A DNA stretch of 46,150 nucleotides, from assembly GCA_026225235.1 (NCBI GenBank), contig JAMFSK010000145.1, forward strand, positions 1 to 46,150, read 5' to 3'. Source of the stretch: Burkholderiales bacterium. GTDB taxonomy: Bacteria > Pseudomonadota > Gammaproteobacteria > Burkholderiales > Burkholderiaceae. Made by a program: the position numbers and the translations under genes. Of this stretch, positions 17,126 to 26,262 are shown piece by piece. The notes below the pieces were generated by a model that was not told where the DNA came from, did no database searches, and saw only the letters and a list, made by a program, of their open reading frames with translations. Each line of letters opens with the position of its first letter. Positions within the stretch are counted from its first letter, which is position 1.

Positions 17126-18439
17126 CTACTGCATAAACGGTCCCCACGACGGATGGCTGACATCGCCGCCGCGAACAGACAAAATTTGATGCGTCGTGCC
17201 GTCCACCGACACCGCCGCGAGTACCGCACGGCCACCTGATTGCGTCGCATACAGGATGTATTGGCCGTTCGCCGCGAAGCTCGGCGACTCATCGTGGTTC
17301 GTATCGGTCAGCGCGGTCGCATCGCCGCTCGACAGGTCTTGAACGTATAACTTGAAGCCGCCCCCGACGCGCGAGATGTAGGCGAGGTTCTTGCCGTCCT
17401 GACTGATCTGCGGGCTCGTATTGTAAGAGCCATGGAACGTAACGCGCTGGGCACCCCCGCCTGATTCGCCCTGGGCCGACATCTTATAGATCTGCGGCTG
17501 GCCGCCACGATCGCTCGTGAAATAGATCGATTGGCCATCCGGCGAGTATGTGGGTTCGGTGTCGATGCCACCGGTCTGCGACAGACGACGCAGCCCGCCG
17601 CCATCCGCGTTGACGACATAGATCTGTGTGTTGCCCGTCAGCGTCAGGGCGACCGCCAGATGCTGGCCATCAGGCGACCACGCCGGGGCGCTGTTGTTGC
17701 CCTTCTGGTCGGAGATCATCACGCGCTTGCCCGTCGGCAGATCGTGGACGTAGACGATCGGCTTCTTCTTCTCGAACGAAACGTAAGCGACCTTGGTGCC
17801 GTCAGGCGACCACGACGGCGAAATGATCGGCTCGGGGCTCGACAAGGCAATGTGCTCGTTCTGACCATCGGAGTCCGATATCTTCAATTGATAGCGGTTG
17901 CCGACGCGTTGAACGTAAGACAGCCGCGTGGCGAACGCACCGCGCACGCCCAGCAGTTTCTGATAGATGAAGTCGGAGATCTTGTGCGCGGTCATCCGCA
18001 GGTTGCCCTGCGAACTCGTCAACGCGAGGCCGCCGAGGCTTTGGCCCTTGACCGTGTCGTAGAGCCGGAAGCGCACGTCGTAGTCGCCGCTCGCGAGCCG
18101 CGTCACGCTGCCGCCGACGAACGCCTGCGCGCCCTTGCCCTTCCAGGCGCCGAGATCGACCGGGTCGGTTTCGCTGACAGCGGTCGAGCCCGCGTCGATA
18201 TTCGAGAAGCGCCCGCTGTTCTGCAGGTCGGCACGCACGATCGCGCTGATTTGCTGAGGCGCCGAGCCCTCATTGGCAAACGGGGCGATCGCGATCGGAT
18301 AGAGATTTGAACCGACGCCGGTGATGTCCACCGTGAGATCCGCGTGGGCGACGCCTGAGGCGCTCGCCAATGCGGCAAAGCCGGTCAGGAGGATGGCTCG
18401 CAAGCCTAAAAACTTAGCCACGCTATTGAATACGCTCAT
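17126..18439 (-). CDS. tolB: Tol-Pal translocation protein TolB
   Basis: A 437-residue periplasmic protein with a signal peptide ([17 protein letters not shown]), an N-terminal domain beginning [21 protein letters not shown], and a C-terminal six-bladed beta-propeller with repeats such as [30 protein letters not shown] and [16 protein letters not shown]. TolB binds Pal and is released by TolA. The ATG at 18439 is chosen; the frame runs further upstream but that part is not homologous. It is separated from tolA by 361 bases, unusually far for this operon, and may have its own promoter or regulatory leader. Confidence 0.96.
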   Translation of the reverse strand: MSVFNSVAKFLGLRAILLTGFAALASASGVAHADLTVDITGVGSNLYPIAIAPFANEGSAPQQISAIVRADLQNSGRFSNIDAGSTAVSETDPVDLGAWKGKGAQAFVGGSVTRLASGDYDVRFRLYDTVKGQSLGGLALTSSQGNLRMTAHKISDFIYQKLLGVRGAFATRLSYVQRVGNRYQLKISDSDGQNEHIALSSPEPIISPSWSPDGTKVAYVSFEKKKPIVYVHDLPTGKRVMISDQKGNNSAPAWSPDGQHLAVALTLTGNTQIYVVNADGGGLRRLSQTGGIDTEPTYSPDGQSIYFTSDRGGQPQIYKMSAQGESGGGAQRVTFHGSYNTSPQISQDGKNLAYISRVGGGFKLYVQDLSSGDATALTDTNHDESPSFAANGQYILYATQSGGRAVLAAVSVDGTTHQILSVRGGDVSHPSWGPFMQ

Positions 18440-18800
18440 GCTCTTTTCGTAAAAGGCGAGGAAAAAAAGGGGGCGCGCCTGACGCACCAAGGCTAGACAG
18501 AATTACCGGCTGAACGTTCCATATTCGGTTTCTGCCAAGCCTGGCGCGCCATTCCGACTGATCCGGTCAACGACACCGGTCGAGATGACGCCCAGCGGCC
18601 CGTCGTATAAGAAAGAAGCGTGCCAGCCGTGCGCACACGTCAGGCAGGCCATCGCAGGAAGCGTTGCCCCGACGGCGCAAACGGGCGGTTCACACGCCGA
18701 CGTGACGTGCCTCCCCGCGTATGGAGGGTAAGAGGCGATGGCCGCCCTGCCGTGACGGCCATCGTGTTGAGTCTGACTCCTGCCACCCATCCACATTCGG
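18440..18800. other. Long spacer between tolA and tolB
   Basis: 361 bases without a convincing gene, though several overlapping frames are open. It contains a perfect nine-pair inverted repeat, CGATGGCCG (18736-18744) and CGGCCATCG (18756-18764), with no T-run, soon after the tolA stop. In the usual operon these genes are close together, so this may hold a tolB promoter, an attenuator or an mRNA-processing site. Confidence 0.55.
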
Positions 18801-19826
18801 TCAGTTCTTTTGCCGGAAGCGGATCTGGAAGCTGCGCGGCGCCTTGCCATCGACGTCGCGAGGCATCGGATCGGCGGCTTGCACGGCGCGGAGCACGGCA
18901 TCGTCCCAACCTTGATTGCCACTCGACGACGTCACACGCGCCGAGAGGACCGTACCGTCCGGCGCACACGTAACCGCCACGACTGCCGGCTGATTCCCGT
19001 CGACCGTGCCCCCGAAGCTGATAAAAGGCAGCACGCGCTGACGGACCTTCTCCGCATAGCCCGGCGAACCGTTGCCACCAGCGCCCGTGGCGTTACCCGT
19101 CGTGCCCGCCCCGGTGCCGGTCGTCTCACCGGAACCGGCGGCCCCTTGCAATGCAGCGAGTCGTGCATGACGAGCCTGATCCGCCGCCGCCTTGGCAGCC
19201 TTGGTATCGGCGTCCTGCTTGGCCTTGGCGGCCTTCAGCTGGTCAGCCTTCGCCTGGTCGGCCTTCTGTTGCTCGGCTTTCTGCTGATCCGCCAACTGCT
19301 GCTGTTGCTGCTTTTGCTGGTCGAGCTGCTGTTGACGTTTGTCCGCCTGGATCTGGGCTTGTTTCGACGCTTCAGCCTGGGCTGCCTTGGCCGCCGCATC
19401 GCGGGCCTTGTCCTTGGCGAGCGCAGCCTGCTGGTCAGCCAGCTCCTTCTGGCGCGCGGCTTCCTGCTGCTGGAGCTTGAGTTGCGCCTGCTTCTGCTGA
19501 TCTGCGAGTAGCGCCGCGTCTTTCTGCTGTTGTTCGATCTGCTTGCGCTTGGCTTCCTGAAGCGCGATGTCGGCGTCTTCCTGCGGCGGCGGTGGCGGCG
19601 CTGGCTGAACCGGTGCGGGGGCCACTGGCGTTGGGGGAGTCGGCGTCACGATGCTGGTGTCGGTCCACAACTCGGCTTCCGAACCGGTCGGCGAGCTATT
19701 TTTCCAGTGAATCCCGAAGAACAGGAAGGCCGCGAGCAACATATGCATGACCACGGCGAGCGCGATGGCTCGCCCTGTGCCACGCTCACGCGGCGGCCGG
19801 AACGGGTAGGCTGCGCGCTTCATCAT
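18801..19826 (-). CDS. tolA: Inner-membrane tether TolA
   Basis: A 341-residue protein spanning the periplasm. There is one N-terminal membrane helix (IALAVVMHMLLAAFLFFGIH), a Pro-rich stretch (TPPTPVAPAP), a long Gln/Ala/Lys helical domain of about 170 residues that includes uninterrupted glutamine runs, a Gly/Thr-rich hinge, and a C-terminal globular domain (YAEKVRQRVLPFISF; WDDAVLRAVQAADPMPRD). It couples the TolQR proton-driven motor to TolB-Pal. Its start overlaps the tolR stop by an ATGA, so the two are translationally coupled. Confidence 0.95.
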   Translation of the reverse strand: MMKRAAYPFRPPRERGTGRAIALAVVMHMLLAAFLFFGIHWKNSSPTGSEAELWTDTSIVTPTPPTPVAPAPVQPAPPPPPQEDADIALQEAKRKQIEQQQKDAALLADQQKQAQLKLQQQEAARQKELADQQAALAKDKARDAAAKAAQAEASKQAQIQADKRQQQLDQQKQQQQQLADQQKAEQQKADQAKADQLKAAKAKQDADTKAAKAAADQARHARLAALQGAAGSGETTGTGAGTTGNATGAGGNGSPGYAEKVRQRVLPFISFGGTVDGNQPAVVAVTCAPDGTVLSARVTSSSGNQGWDDAVLRAVQAADPMPRDVDGKAPRSFQIRFRQKN

Positions 19827-20266
19827 TTCGATTTGACGAGCAGGCCCACGCGTTTGACACCCAGTGACTTGAGGTCGGACATCACGCTCATCACCGTGTC
19901 GTACTGCACCGTCTTTTCAGCCGCAATCACCACGGGCTGGTCCGGATTGGCCCCGGCGCGGGTGGAGACGAAGTTCTTGAGGTCAGCCTGCGTCATTTGC
20001 TGTTCGTGCGAACCGCTATCGTCCTTGTAACGCACGGACACGTCGCCGTTGCCCTTGATGCTCACGACCAGCGGCGGCGTTTGCTGCTGTTGTGCGCTGC
20101 CGCCGACGCTCGGCAGATTGATGACCGACGGTGCGACGAGCGGCGCGGTGACCATGAAGATCACCAGCAGCACCAGCATCACGTCGATATACGGCACCAC
20201 ATTGATGTCGGCCATGGCGCGCCGGCGACGGCTGCTGCGCATGCCCGAATGAGTTCCTCCAGCCAT
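19823..20266 (-). CDS. tolR: Tol system motor protein TolR
   Basis: A 147-residue ExbD/TolR protein. It has a short cytoplasmic basic tail, then ADINVVPYIDVMLVLLVIFM with the membrane-embedded aspartate (PYIDVML) needed for proton use, and a periplasmic domain ending LKSLGVKRVGLLVKSK. TAGGAGGG spanning the tolQ stop provides its ribosome site. It acts with TolQ to energise TolA. Confidence 0.97.
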   Translation of the reverse strand: MAGGTHSGMRSSRRRRAMADINVVPYIDVMLVLLVIFMVTAPLVAPSVINLPSVGGSAQQQQTPPLVVSIKGNGDVSVRYKDDSGSHEQQMTQADLKNFVSTRAGANPDQPVVIAAEKTVQYDTVMSVMSDLKSLGVKRVGLLVKSK

Positions 20267-20275
20267 CGAGCCCTC

Positions 20276-20953
20276 CTAGTGGGTTTGCCGTTGAAGAATG
20301 TTCGAAAACTCTTCGACGAAGGTTTCGAAGCGGCCGGCAAGACGGTCGATATCGTGCGAATAACGGTTGTAGGCGACCACGGCAGGAATCGCCGCGAACA
20401 GGCCGATTGCCGTGGCGGTCAGCGCTTCGGCGATGCCGGGCGCGACGCTGGCCAGGGTGGCCTGCTGGACGTTTGAAAGCCCCGTGAACGCGTTCATGAT
20501 CCCCCAGACCGTGCCGAACAGCCCGATATACGGGCTGACCGAGCCGACCGAAGCGAGAAAGGCGAGGTTGCTTTCGAGCACGTCGAGTTCCCGCTGGAAG
20601 GCGGCGCGCATCGCGCGACGCGCACCGTCGAGGAGCAGGCCCGGGTCGCTCAGCCGCTTTTCCTTGGCTTTCAGGAACTCACGCATGCCTGATTCAAAGA
20701 TCCGTTCGAGTGCGCCGATCGAATGACGGCTGTTGGCTGCGCTCTGGTACAGCGTCTGCAAATCGCCGCCCGACCAGAAATCGCGTTCGAAGCGTTCGGT
20801 CTGCGCACGGGCGCGCCGCAGCGCAAACCACTTGCGAAAGATGTAGGTCCACGAAAGGAGGGAGAGCAGCAATAGCAGCGCCATCACCGCCTGCGCGAGC
20901 AGGCTGGCGTTGAGCACGAGGGTAATGATCGACAGGTCTTGTGCGTTGTTCAT
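20276..20953 (-). CDS. tolQ: Tol system motor protein TolQ
   Basis: A 225-residue ExbB/MotA-family inner-membrane protein with three helices: an N-terminal one (LAQAVMALLLLLSLLSW), and two in the C-terminal half (VGSVSPYIGLFGTVWGIM; ALTATAIGLFAAIPAVVAYN), which carry the proton-channel Thr residues. It forms the stator with TolR. The end is nine bases before tolR. It is preceded by ybgC after a 207-base gap. Confidence 0.97.
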   Translation of the reverse strand: MNNAQDLSIITLVLNASLLAQAVMALLLLLSLLSWTYIFRKWFALRRARAQTERFERDFWSGGDLQTLYQSAANSRHSIGALERIFESGMREFLKAKEKRLSDPGLLLDGARRAMRAAFQRELDVLESNLAFLASVGSVSPYIGLFGTVWGIMNAFTGLSNVQQATLASVAPGIAEALTATAIGLFAAIPAVVAYNRYSHDIDRLAGRFETFVEEFSNILQRQTH

Positions 20954-21160
20954 AAGGGTTTGCAGGGTTCGCCCGCAGGGGCCGGTGTCTGTCTATGCGT
21001 CGTGTGAATGTCGATTCCGCGGCCGGCGGATCATGGCAGGCCGCGGTGCTTACGTGTTATCTGTCAGGGTGTTGGAAGCCAGGTTTCAGGAGCCTGATCA
21101 GCGGTGCGCCCCGTCGGACAGGCGGCGCCCCGGCTGTCGGGACAAGTCTTAGTGCAATCG

Positions 21161-21622
21161 TCACGCGATGAGTTCACCGCGCGGTGTCAATGGGCCGGCA
21201 GTCAGGGCATCGAGCACTTCCGGCGGGATCGCAGCCGGCTTCATCGTGGCGCGATCGACGCAGCCTACCCGGATTGTGCCGGTGGCGAGCAAATTTCCGT
21301 TGCACCAGGCCTGCTGGTCGAAATCGACCGAGGCACGGCCAATCCGGCTCGGATGGCTCGTGACCTCGATGCGGTCGTCCAGCCGCGCGGGCGCCCGGTA
21401 ATCGACAGCGGTGCTGCGGACCACGAACATCGTCCCGCTTGCCTCAGTGAGCGCGCCCTGGTTGATACCACAGGCGCGCAGCCATTCCGTGCGCGCACGC
21501 TCGAAATATTTGAGGTAATTAGCGTAGAAGACGATCCCGCCCATGTCGGTGTCTTCAAAGTAAACGCGGATCGGCCAGACAAAGGTCCCGGGCCGCGTGT
21601 CGGGTTCAGCGCTCAAGTTCAT
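21161..21622 (-). CDS. ybgC: Tol-Pal associated acyl-CoA thioesterase YbgC
   Basis: A 153-residue hotdog-fold thioesterase. The active-site segment VYFEDTDMGGIVFYANYLKY contains the catalytic Asp (DTD) and the conserved GxVxxxxY pattern. The family hydrolyses short-chain acyl-CoA or acyl-ACP and is associated with phospholipid metabolism at the membrane. It is the first gene of the tol-pal set, the usual order ybgC-tolQRAB-pal-cpoB. Divergent from glyA. Confidence 0.93.
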   Translation of the reverse strand: MNLSAEPDTRPGTFVWPIRVYFEDTDMGGIVFYANYLKYFERARTEWLRACGINQGALTEASGTMFVVRSTAVDYRAPARLDDRIEVTSHPSRIGRASVDFDQQAWCNGNLLATGTIRVGCVDRATMKPAAIPPEVLDALTAGPLTPRGELIA

Positions 21623-22001
21623 CCGCGCATTTTACCGAAAAGATTCATCGGATCGACCTGACAGGCCATCCGGCCATGTTCGCGGCTCTTGGGCAGTCCC
21701 TCGCAAGCCCCGGCTGGCGGGGCCGATTGCCTATTGAGGCGGCATCCAATACACTACCGGCGAAACCCCGCGTGACTGGCGATAGTGACTTTTTCAAGTC
21801 CAAGGTGGGCCACCACCGTGAAGCGCAGGGCCGTTTTCAGCCGTTCGCCTGGGCAGCCATGTCTCGATGCGTGTGCAATTTATTGCATGCCGCGCCGGTT
21901 CGCTGGCTGTCCGCAGGCCATCCCGCCTTCGTACTGCCTTTCCCGAGCCGTTCGCGACACCCGCGCGAGCCAGGCCGAACCCCCTTGTCAACGGACTTGC
22001 C
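21623..22001. other. Divergent ybgC/glyA regulatory spacer
   Basis: No gene seen in 379 bases. It holds a likely glyA promoter (21727-21755) and, on the minus strand, must hold the ybgC promoter. The implied glyA leader is about 240 bases, long enough for leader control, but I could not fold it into any riboswitch class I know. Confidence 0.5.
21727..21755 (+). promoter_or_regulatory. Possible sigma-70 promoter for glyA
   Basis: TTGCCT at 21727-21732 and TACACT at 21750-21755 with a 17-base spacer. Only sequence match supports it. Confidence 0.45.
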
Positions 22002-23249
22002 ATGTTTGATAAAGCGAAGCACACCATCGCCAACGTCGATCCCGAACTGTGGGCGGTGATCCAGAAAGAAGACCAGCGTCAGGAAGATCACATCGAACTG
22101 ATCGCTTCGGAAAACTACACGAGCCCTGCTGTGCTGGCCGCGCAGGGCTCCCAACTGACCAACAAGTACGCTGAAGGCTACCCGGGCAAGCGCTATTACG
22201 GCGGCTGCGAGTATGTCGACGTGGTCGAGCAACTCGCGATCGACCGGGTCAAGCAACTGTTTGGCGCGGACGCCGCGAACGTCCAGCCGAACTCGGGTTC
22301 GCAGGCGAACCAGGGCGTGTTCTTCGCGATGCTCAAGCCGGGCGACACGATCATGGGCATGAGTCTCGCGCACGGCGGTCACCTCACGCACGGCTCGCCG
22401 GTCAATATGTCCGGCAAATGGTTCAACGTCGTCAGCTACGGTCTCGACGAAAACGAAGACATCGACTATGACGCTGCCGAGAAGCTGGCCCAGGAACACA
22501 AGCCCAAGCTGATTGTCGCGGGCGCTTCGGCGTTTGCCCTGAAGATCGACTTCGAGCGTCTCTCGCGCATTGCCAAGTCGGTTGGCGCCTACTTCATGGT
22601 CGACATGGCGCACTACGCGGGGCTGATCGCCGCGGGCGTCTATCCGAACCCGGTGCCCTTCGCCGATTTCGTGACGACGACCACGCATAAGAGCCTGCGC
22701 GGTCCGCGCGGCGGCGTGATCCTGATGAAGGCCGAGTATGAGAAGGCGATCAACTCGGCGATCTTCCCGGGTATCCAGGGTGGCCCGCTGATGCACGTGA
22801 TCGCCGGCAAGGCGGTGGCGTTCAAGGAAGCGCTGTTGCCGGAATTCAAGGTCTACCAGCAGCAAGTGGTCGACAACGCGCGGGTGCTGGCGGAGACGCT
22901 GGTCAAGCGTGGCCTGCGCATCGTGTCGGGCAGGACGGAAAGCCATGTGATGCTGGTTGACCTGCGTTCGAAGAACATCACCGGCAAGGCTGCGGAAGCC
23001 GCGCTCGGCGAAGCACATATCACCGTGAACAAGAACGCGATTCCGAACGATCCGGAAAAGCCTTTTGTGACGAGCGGTATCCGTGTCGGTTCGCCCGCCA
23101 TGACGACGCGGGGCTTTGGTGTGGCTGAAGCCGAGCAAGTGGGCAACCTGATTGCCGACGTGCTCGACAACCCCGGCGATGCGGCGACGCTCGAACGTGT
23201 GAAGGCTCAGGTTGCCGAGCTGACACGCCGTTTCCCGGTCTACGGCTAA
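22002..23249 (+). CDS. glyA: Serine hydroxymethyltransferase
   Basis: A 415-residue PLP enzyme interconverting serine and glycine with tetrahydrofolate, the main source of one-carbon units. Motifs: [36 protein letters not shown] (family N-terminal block) and [14 protein letters not shown] with the PLP lysine at about residue 230. Start is ATG 22002 ([16 protein letters not shown]); the frame opens further upstream but lacks homology. nrdR follows eight bases after the stop, so the two are co-transcribed. Confidence 0.97.
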   Translation: MFDKAKHTIANVDPELWAVIQKEDQRQEDHIELIASENYTSPAVLAAQGSQLTNKYAEGYPGKRYYGGCEYVDVVEQLAIDRVKQLFGADAANVQPNSGSQANQGVFFAMLKPGDTIMGMSLAHGGHLTHGSPVNMSGKWFNVVSYGLDENEDIDYDAAEKLAQEHKPKLIVAGASAFALKIDFERLSRIAKSVGAYFMVDMAHYAGLIAAGVYPNPVPFADFVTTTTHKSLRGPRGGVILMKAEYEKAINSAIFPGIQGGPLMHVIAGKAVAFKEALLPEFKVYQQQVVDNARVLAETLVKRGLRIVSGRTESHVMLVDLRSKNITGKAAEAALGEAHITVNKNAIPNDPEKPFVTSGIRVGSPAMTTRGFGVAEAEQVGNLIADVLDNPGDAATLERVKAQVAELTRRFPVYG

Positions 23250-23257
23250 ACCGCGCG

Positions 23258-23737
23258 ATGCGCTGCCCGTTCTGTCGGCACGAAGACACTCAAGTGGTGG
23301 ATTCTCGCGTGTCGGAAGACGGCGCGGCGATTCGCCGGCGGCGTCGCTGCCCGCAGTGCGACAAGCGCTTTACGACGTATGAACGCGTCGAGCTGGGCTT
23401 GCCGGCCGTCGTCAAGAAGGATGGCAGTCGCGTCGAGTTCGATCGCAACAAGCTCGGCGCGAGCATTCAGCTTGCGTTGCGCAAGCGTCCGGTCAGTGCG
23501 GAATCGGTCGCCGATGCGGTGGCGCGAATCGAGTATCAACTGGTCGGCTCGGGTGAACGCGAGATTCGTAGCGAGCAACTCGGCGAGCTCGTGATGAACG
23601 AGCTCAGGCGGCTCGACAAGATTGCGTACGTGCGATTCGCATCCGTTTATCGGCGCTTTGAAGACGTCTCGGAGTTCCAGGATCTGCTTCAGGAGATTCG
23701 CAATCCGGGTCCGCAAAAGCCCAGTCGAAAGAAATAG
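23258..23737 (+). CDS. nrdR: Transcriptional repressor NrdR
   Basis: A 159-residue regulator that represses ribonucleotide reductase genes by sensing ATP/dATP. The zinc ribbon has cysteines at 3, 6, 31 and 34 ([32 protein letters not shown]), followed by an ATP-cone domain ([30 protein letters not shown]). Length matches the family. It is the second gene of glyA-nrdR, with a strong terminator 45 bases on. NrdR boxes were not searched. Confidence 0.97.
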   Translation: MRCPFCRHEDTQVVDSRVSEDGAAIRRRRRCPQCDKRFTTYERVELGLPAVVKKDGSRVEFDRNKLGASIQLALRKRPVSAESVADAVARIEYQLVGSGEREIRSEQLGELVMNELRRLDKIAYVRFASVYRRFEDVSEFQDLLQEIRNPGPQKPSRKK

Positions 23738-23781
23738 CGCATGGGCAGGTGGCGAAGTTTGCTGTTTGTGTGAGGGACCAG

Positions 23782-23811
23782 AAAAACCGGCTCGTTGAGC
23801 CGGTTTTTTTT
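23782..23811 (+). terminator. Rho-independent terminator after nrdR
   Basis: AAACCGGCTC (23784-23793) pairs with GAGCCGGTTT (23797-23806) around a three-base loop, followed by further T residues to 23811. It is a classic strong terminator for glyA-nrdR. Confidence 0.93.
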
Positions 23812-23937
23812 CGTCTGGTTGTTTTGGGTGATGGGGATGATATAGGCGGTTTGACCGACTGTTTGGTGCACATCCTTTGGTGCACATCCGTTGTCTTAAA
23901 GTGGCAGTTGGTCAACGGTCGCGATGGGGGCACAGCA

Positions 23938-24630
23938 ATGAGGCGAGGGATCGGAACGTGGCATAGGCGGGGAGGGCGGACATCGACGGATTCGGCGTGC
24001 TCGAATCGATAATCGTGCTTGCGGTTGTTGCAATCGGAGCTGCGTGCGCTGCGCCGGTTTTTGCGAGCTGGCGTGCTCGCGACCGCGTCGACGCCGTCTC
24101 GCGTCGCTGGCTGGCGCTATTGCGGTATGGCCGCGATCAGGCGATTCGCACGGGAATGCCGGTCACGCTTTGTCGGGGACGTGTCGAATGTGCCGAAGCC
24201 CCCACTGCGACCCACGGTGACCTGGGCACATACGCAAGTGCTTGGGATGGGTCGCGATGGTCGGTTGGTTGTTCCGCTGAGGCTCGTTACGTTCGATGCC
24301 AGCGTGGCCATTCGCGGTGACAGCAGACCGCTGCGTTTCATGCCACCTGGCGGCCGGATCGCGGGAGTCGCGCGCCACTTCGAAGTCGGCTTGCGTGGAC
24401 CCGGCGGGATAGCGTGTGATACTGGCCGTCGTGAGGAAGGCCAGAAGGAGGGCGAGGGTAGCGAGGGCGACGATGCTAACCAAGGCGACAAGGCCAGCAC
24501 CGAAAACGAGGCAAACGTGGCGAGCGATGGCAATGACGATAGCCAGGCGAACAAGGCTTTGCGGCGCTGCGTGCTCGTCGCAGTGAGCGGACGGGTACGC
24601 ATACTGGAGGGGGGATGCACTCGGGCATGA
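23938..24630 (+). pseudogene. FimT/GspH-like minor pilin, frameshifted
   Basis: A type IV minor prepilin readable only across at least two frame changes. The ATG at 23938 gives a basic leader (MRRGIGTWHRRGGR); a shift near 23980 is needed to join the prepilin cleavage and helix region GFGVLESIIVLAVVAIGAA. The pilin core (RRWLALLRYGRDQAIRTGMPVTLCRG) then runs to about 24250, where another shift joins RLVTFDASVAIRGDSRPLRF, MPPGGRIAGVARHFEVGLRG and the ending RCVLVAVSGRVRILEGGC. The stop overlaps the next start as ATGA, showing original operon structure. A 40-residue acidic low-complexity insert lies in the C-terminal domain. Confidence 0.82.
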
Positions 24631-25020
24631 CTCGGCACTTGGACGCATGCCGTGGTACGTCCTTGCCCGAGGTCATCATGGCATTGGCGCTTGCGGCAAT
24701 CGTTGCGCTTGGTACCTTGGCCGCGCAAACGCACGCCTTTCGGCTTCTGCGCGTTTCGCTCGAATATCGCCATGCCGCCCGGCTTGCAGACGGTGTGGCT
24801 GAGGCCCTGCGAAGTGGTCTGCCACGCGGATGTGGTGTTGCGCGAATGGGGGAGGCGCGCCAAATCGTCATTGGCAGGTGGGGAAGTCGATATCACCCGG
24901 CACGCAAAGCATATCGACTTGATCGAAGTGTCATGGATCGCGGAATCGACGCTGGTGTCGCTCGGCGGCCCGCCCTGTCATGGAGGTCGTTCGTGCATCA
25001 GGATTGGCATCGCAAGGTAG
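24627..25020 (+). pseudogene. PilV/GspI-like minor pilin, frameshifted
   Basis: Starts at the ATG overlapping the fimT-like stop. The prepilin region is clear: ACRGTSLPEVIMALALAAIV with the cleavage-site glycine and the conserved glutamate, then LLRVSLEYRHAARLADGVAE. Around 24820 the frame must shift to read ADVVLREWGRRAKS, HIDLIEVSWIAESTLVSLGG and the ending SCIRIGIAR-stop, which looks like a genuine pilin C-terminus with two cysteines. A protein translated without the shift would lose that domain. These pilins prime type IV pilus assembly. Confidence 0.78.
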
Positions 25021-25080
25021 GGGTGGGCGCGCTGGTTCACATTTCGTTTTTTGCGCTGCCCATAGGGGGTGCGATTCACC

Positions 25081-25522
25081 ATGGGACGATTCGCCAGTCG
25101 ATCCGCGGGTCGGATAGCGGACCGATCTATCGAGGGCTTGCGAGCAGAGATGTCGCGGGCGGATCCGAGCGACCGGATAAGCGCGAGTCTGCCGACGGTT
25201 GTGCGCGGACATACGCTCGTTGAGTTGACGTTGGCGACAGCGCTGGGTTCGCTGGTGCTGGCCACCGTGTTGACGCTCTATGCAGGACAGCGGGCAGGGT
25301 TGAATACGGCGTTCGACACATCGCAGGCTTTTCGAATGCGCGCGACGCATTGTTCTGATCGCGGAAGCGGCTCGCAACGCAACGCCCGAGGGCTCGCCCC
25401 GGGGTCGAGGCTTCTCACAAGCGACCGTGTTTGGCTGCAGCGGCGCGCCGGTCGAAGGACCTTGGGATCGCCCCCCGTGTGGCCGCAAGACACCAAGATC
25501 CGGCGACGGCGTTCAGTTGTAA
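25081..25522 (+). pseudogene. PilW-like minor pilin, frameshifted and truncated
   Basis: A third prepilin. After an unusually long leader of about 45 residues comes VVRGHTLVELTLATALGSLV, with cleavage glycine and the +5 glutamate, then TLYAGQRAGLNTAFDTSQAF. Near 25345 a shift is needed to continue as IVLIAEAARNATPEG and FSQATVFGCSGAPVEGPWD, which stops at 25522. Full PilW proteins are about 300 residues or more, so the 3' half is missing. A minus-strand gene of another origin begins right after, consistent with an insertion or deletion having removed the end. Confidence 0.75.
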
Positions 25523-25553
25523 GCGCGGCGACATCACCGTATTTACGTAACGG

Positions 25554-26150
25554 CTATTTACTGCCCCATCGGTTCCAGGCCATGCGCAGCAAAGTGGCGT
25601 TTGCTGCATGTCGATCAAACTGCTCCGGGTCGAACCCGTCACCGATCCAAGTTCTCAGGCGCTGTCCTTCTTCGCTGTCCGGCTCGTCGCGTAGCGTGGT
25701 CAAGAAGTTCTCGTAGCCCCAAGGACCACCCACATCTTCCGGCGGACAGGCTCGTGCGCCCGCCGAGATGTATGCGATCCCCTGCGGCTCGCCGTCAATG
25801 AATTTCATCGTTTCCACGACGATGTCGTGGTTCCAGCCATCACCGAAGTCATATTCGTAGACGAAGCGCAGTCCTGGATAAGCGACCTTTTGTAATTTGG
25901 TTTTGCGGTCGTCGAAGGTCGCATCAGGATCCATCGAGTCGAGCACGTCATCAATATCGAACATGGCGTAACGGCTATGTTCGATCTCGTACTCGTGCAA
26001 GTGCGAGCTCGACCATCCGAACGCCGCCTGCAGAATATGATGAAGCTTGCGTAAAGTGGTGGCGCCTTCGACGTTGATTCGACGCCAGACAGGCGGGCTG
26101 ACGTCGCGAATTTGTACATGGAGTGTGTAAAGCGTAAAGGATTTCGCCAT
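25554..26150 (-). CDS. Plasmid pRiA4b ORF-3-like protein
   Basis: A 198-residue protein of the pRiA4b ORF-3 family (also linked to the TnpR-type passenger of IS1096-like elements). The family pattern is clear: LHVQIRDVSPPVWRRINVEG, TLRKLHHILQAAFGWSSSHLHEYEI, RFVYEYDFGDGWNHDIVVE and ACPPEDVGGPWGYENFL. The biochemical function is unknown. The length is near normal and the frame is intact. It is flanked on one side by a truncated pilin gene and on the other by an IS66 transposase tail, suggesting arrival with mobile DNA. Confidence 0.85.
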   Translation of the reverse strand: MAKSFTLYTLHVQIRDVSPPVWRRINVEGATTLRKLHHILQAAFGWSSSHLHEYEIEHSRYAMFDIDDVLDSMDPDATFDDRKTKLQKVAYPGLRFVYEYDFGDGWNHDIVVETMKFIDGEPQGIAYISAGARACPPEDVGGPWGYENFLTTLRDEPDSEEGQRLRTWIGDGFDPEQFDRHAANATLLRMAWNRWGSK

Positions 26151-26187
26151 GGGAAGAGGGAGTTGCCAGCATTGCTGCTATTGTCGC

Positions 26188-26262
26188 CTAGGCTCGCGAG
26201 AACACCCTGATATTCCAGGGAAGCAGCTCGCCGATCCGGTTGATGGGATGCTCGGCGATGCG
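26188..26262 (-). mobile_element. IS66 transposase C-terminal relic
   Basis: On the minus strand, about 25 codons read RIAEHPINRIGELLPWNIRV and end at a TAG (26188-26190). This matches the conserved C-terminus of IS66 TnpC transposases (pattern HPINRIDELLPW). No upstream transposase sequence is recognisable in any frame, so only the tail survives. It lies just upstream of the pRiA4b-type gene, beside the broken pilin cluster. Confidence 0.7.

Noticed and set aside
18503..18922. 139-codon minus-strand frame in the tolA-tolB gap
   Set aside because: It overlaps the tolA 3' end in another frame; no ribosome site, no family and stop-poor only because of GC content.
21837..23138. 433-codon minus-strand open frame over glyA
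   Set aside because: It is a mirror of glyA codon bias in GC-rich DNA; Arg/His/Asp-rich with no domain, while glyA is unmistakable.
24163..24648. Minus-strand frame with hydrophobic helices over the fimT-like gene
   Set aside because: The apparent membrane segments are the reverse complement of the acidic insert; the pilin reading on the plus strand explains the sequence.
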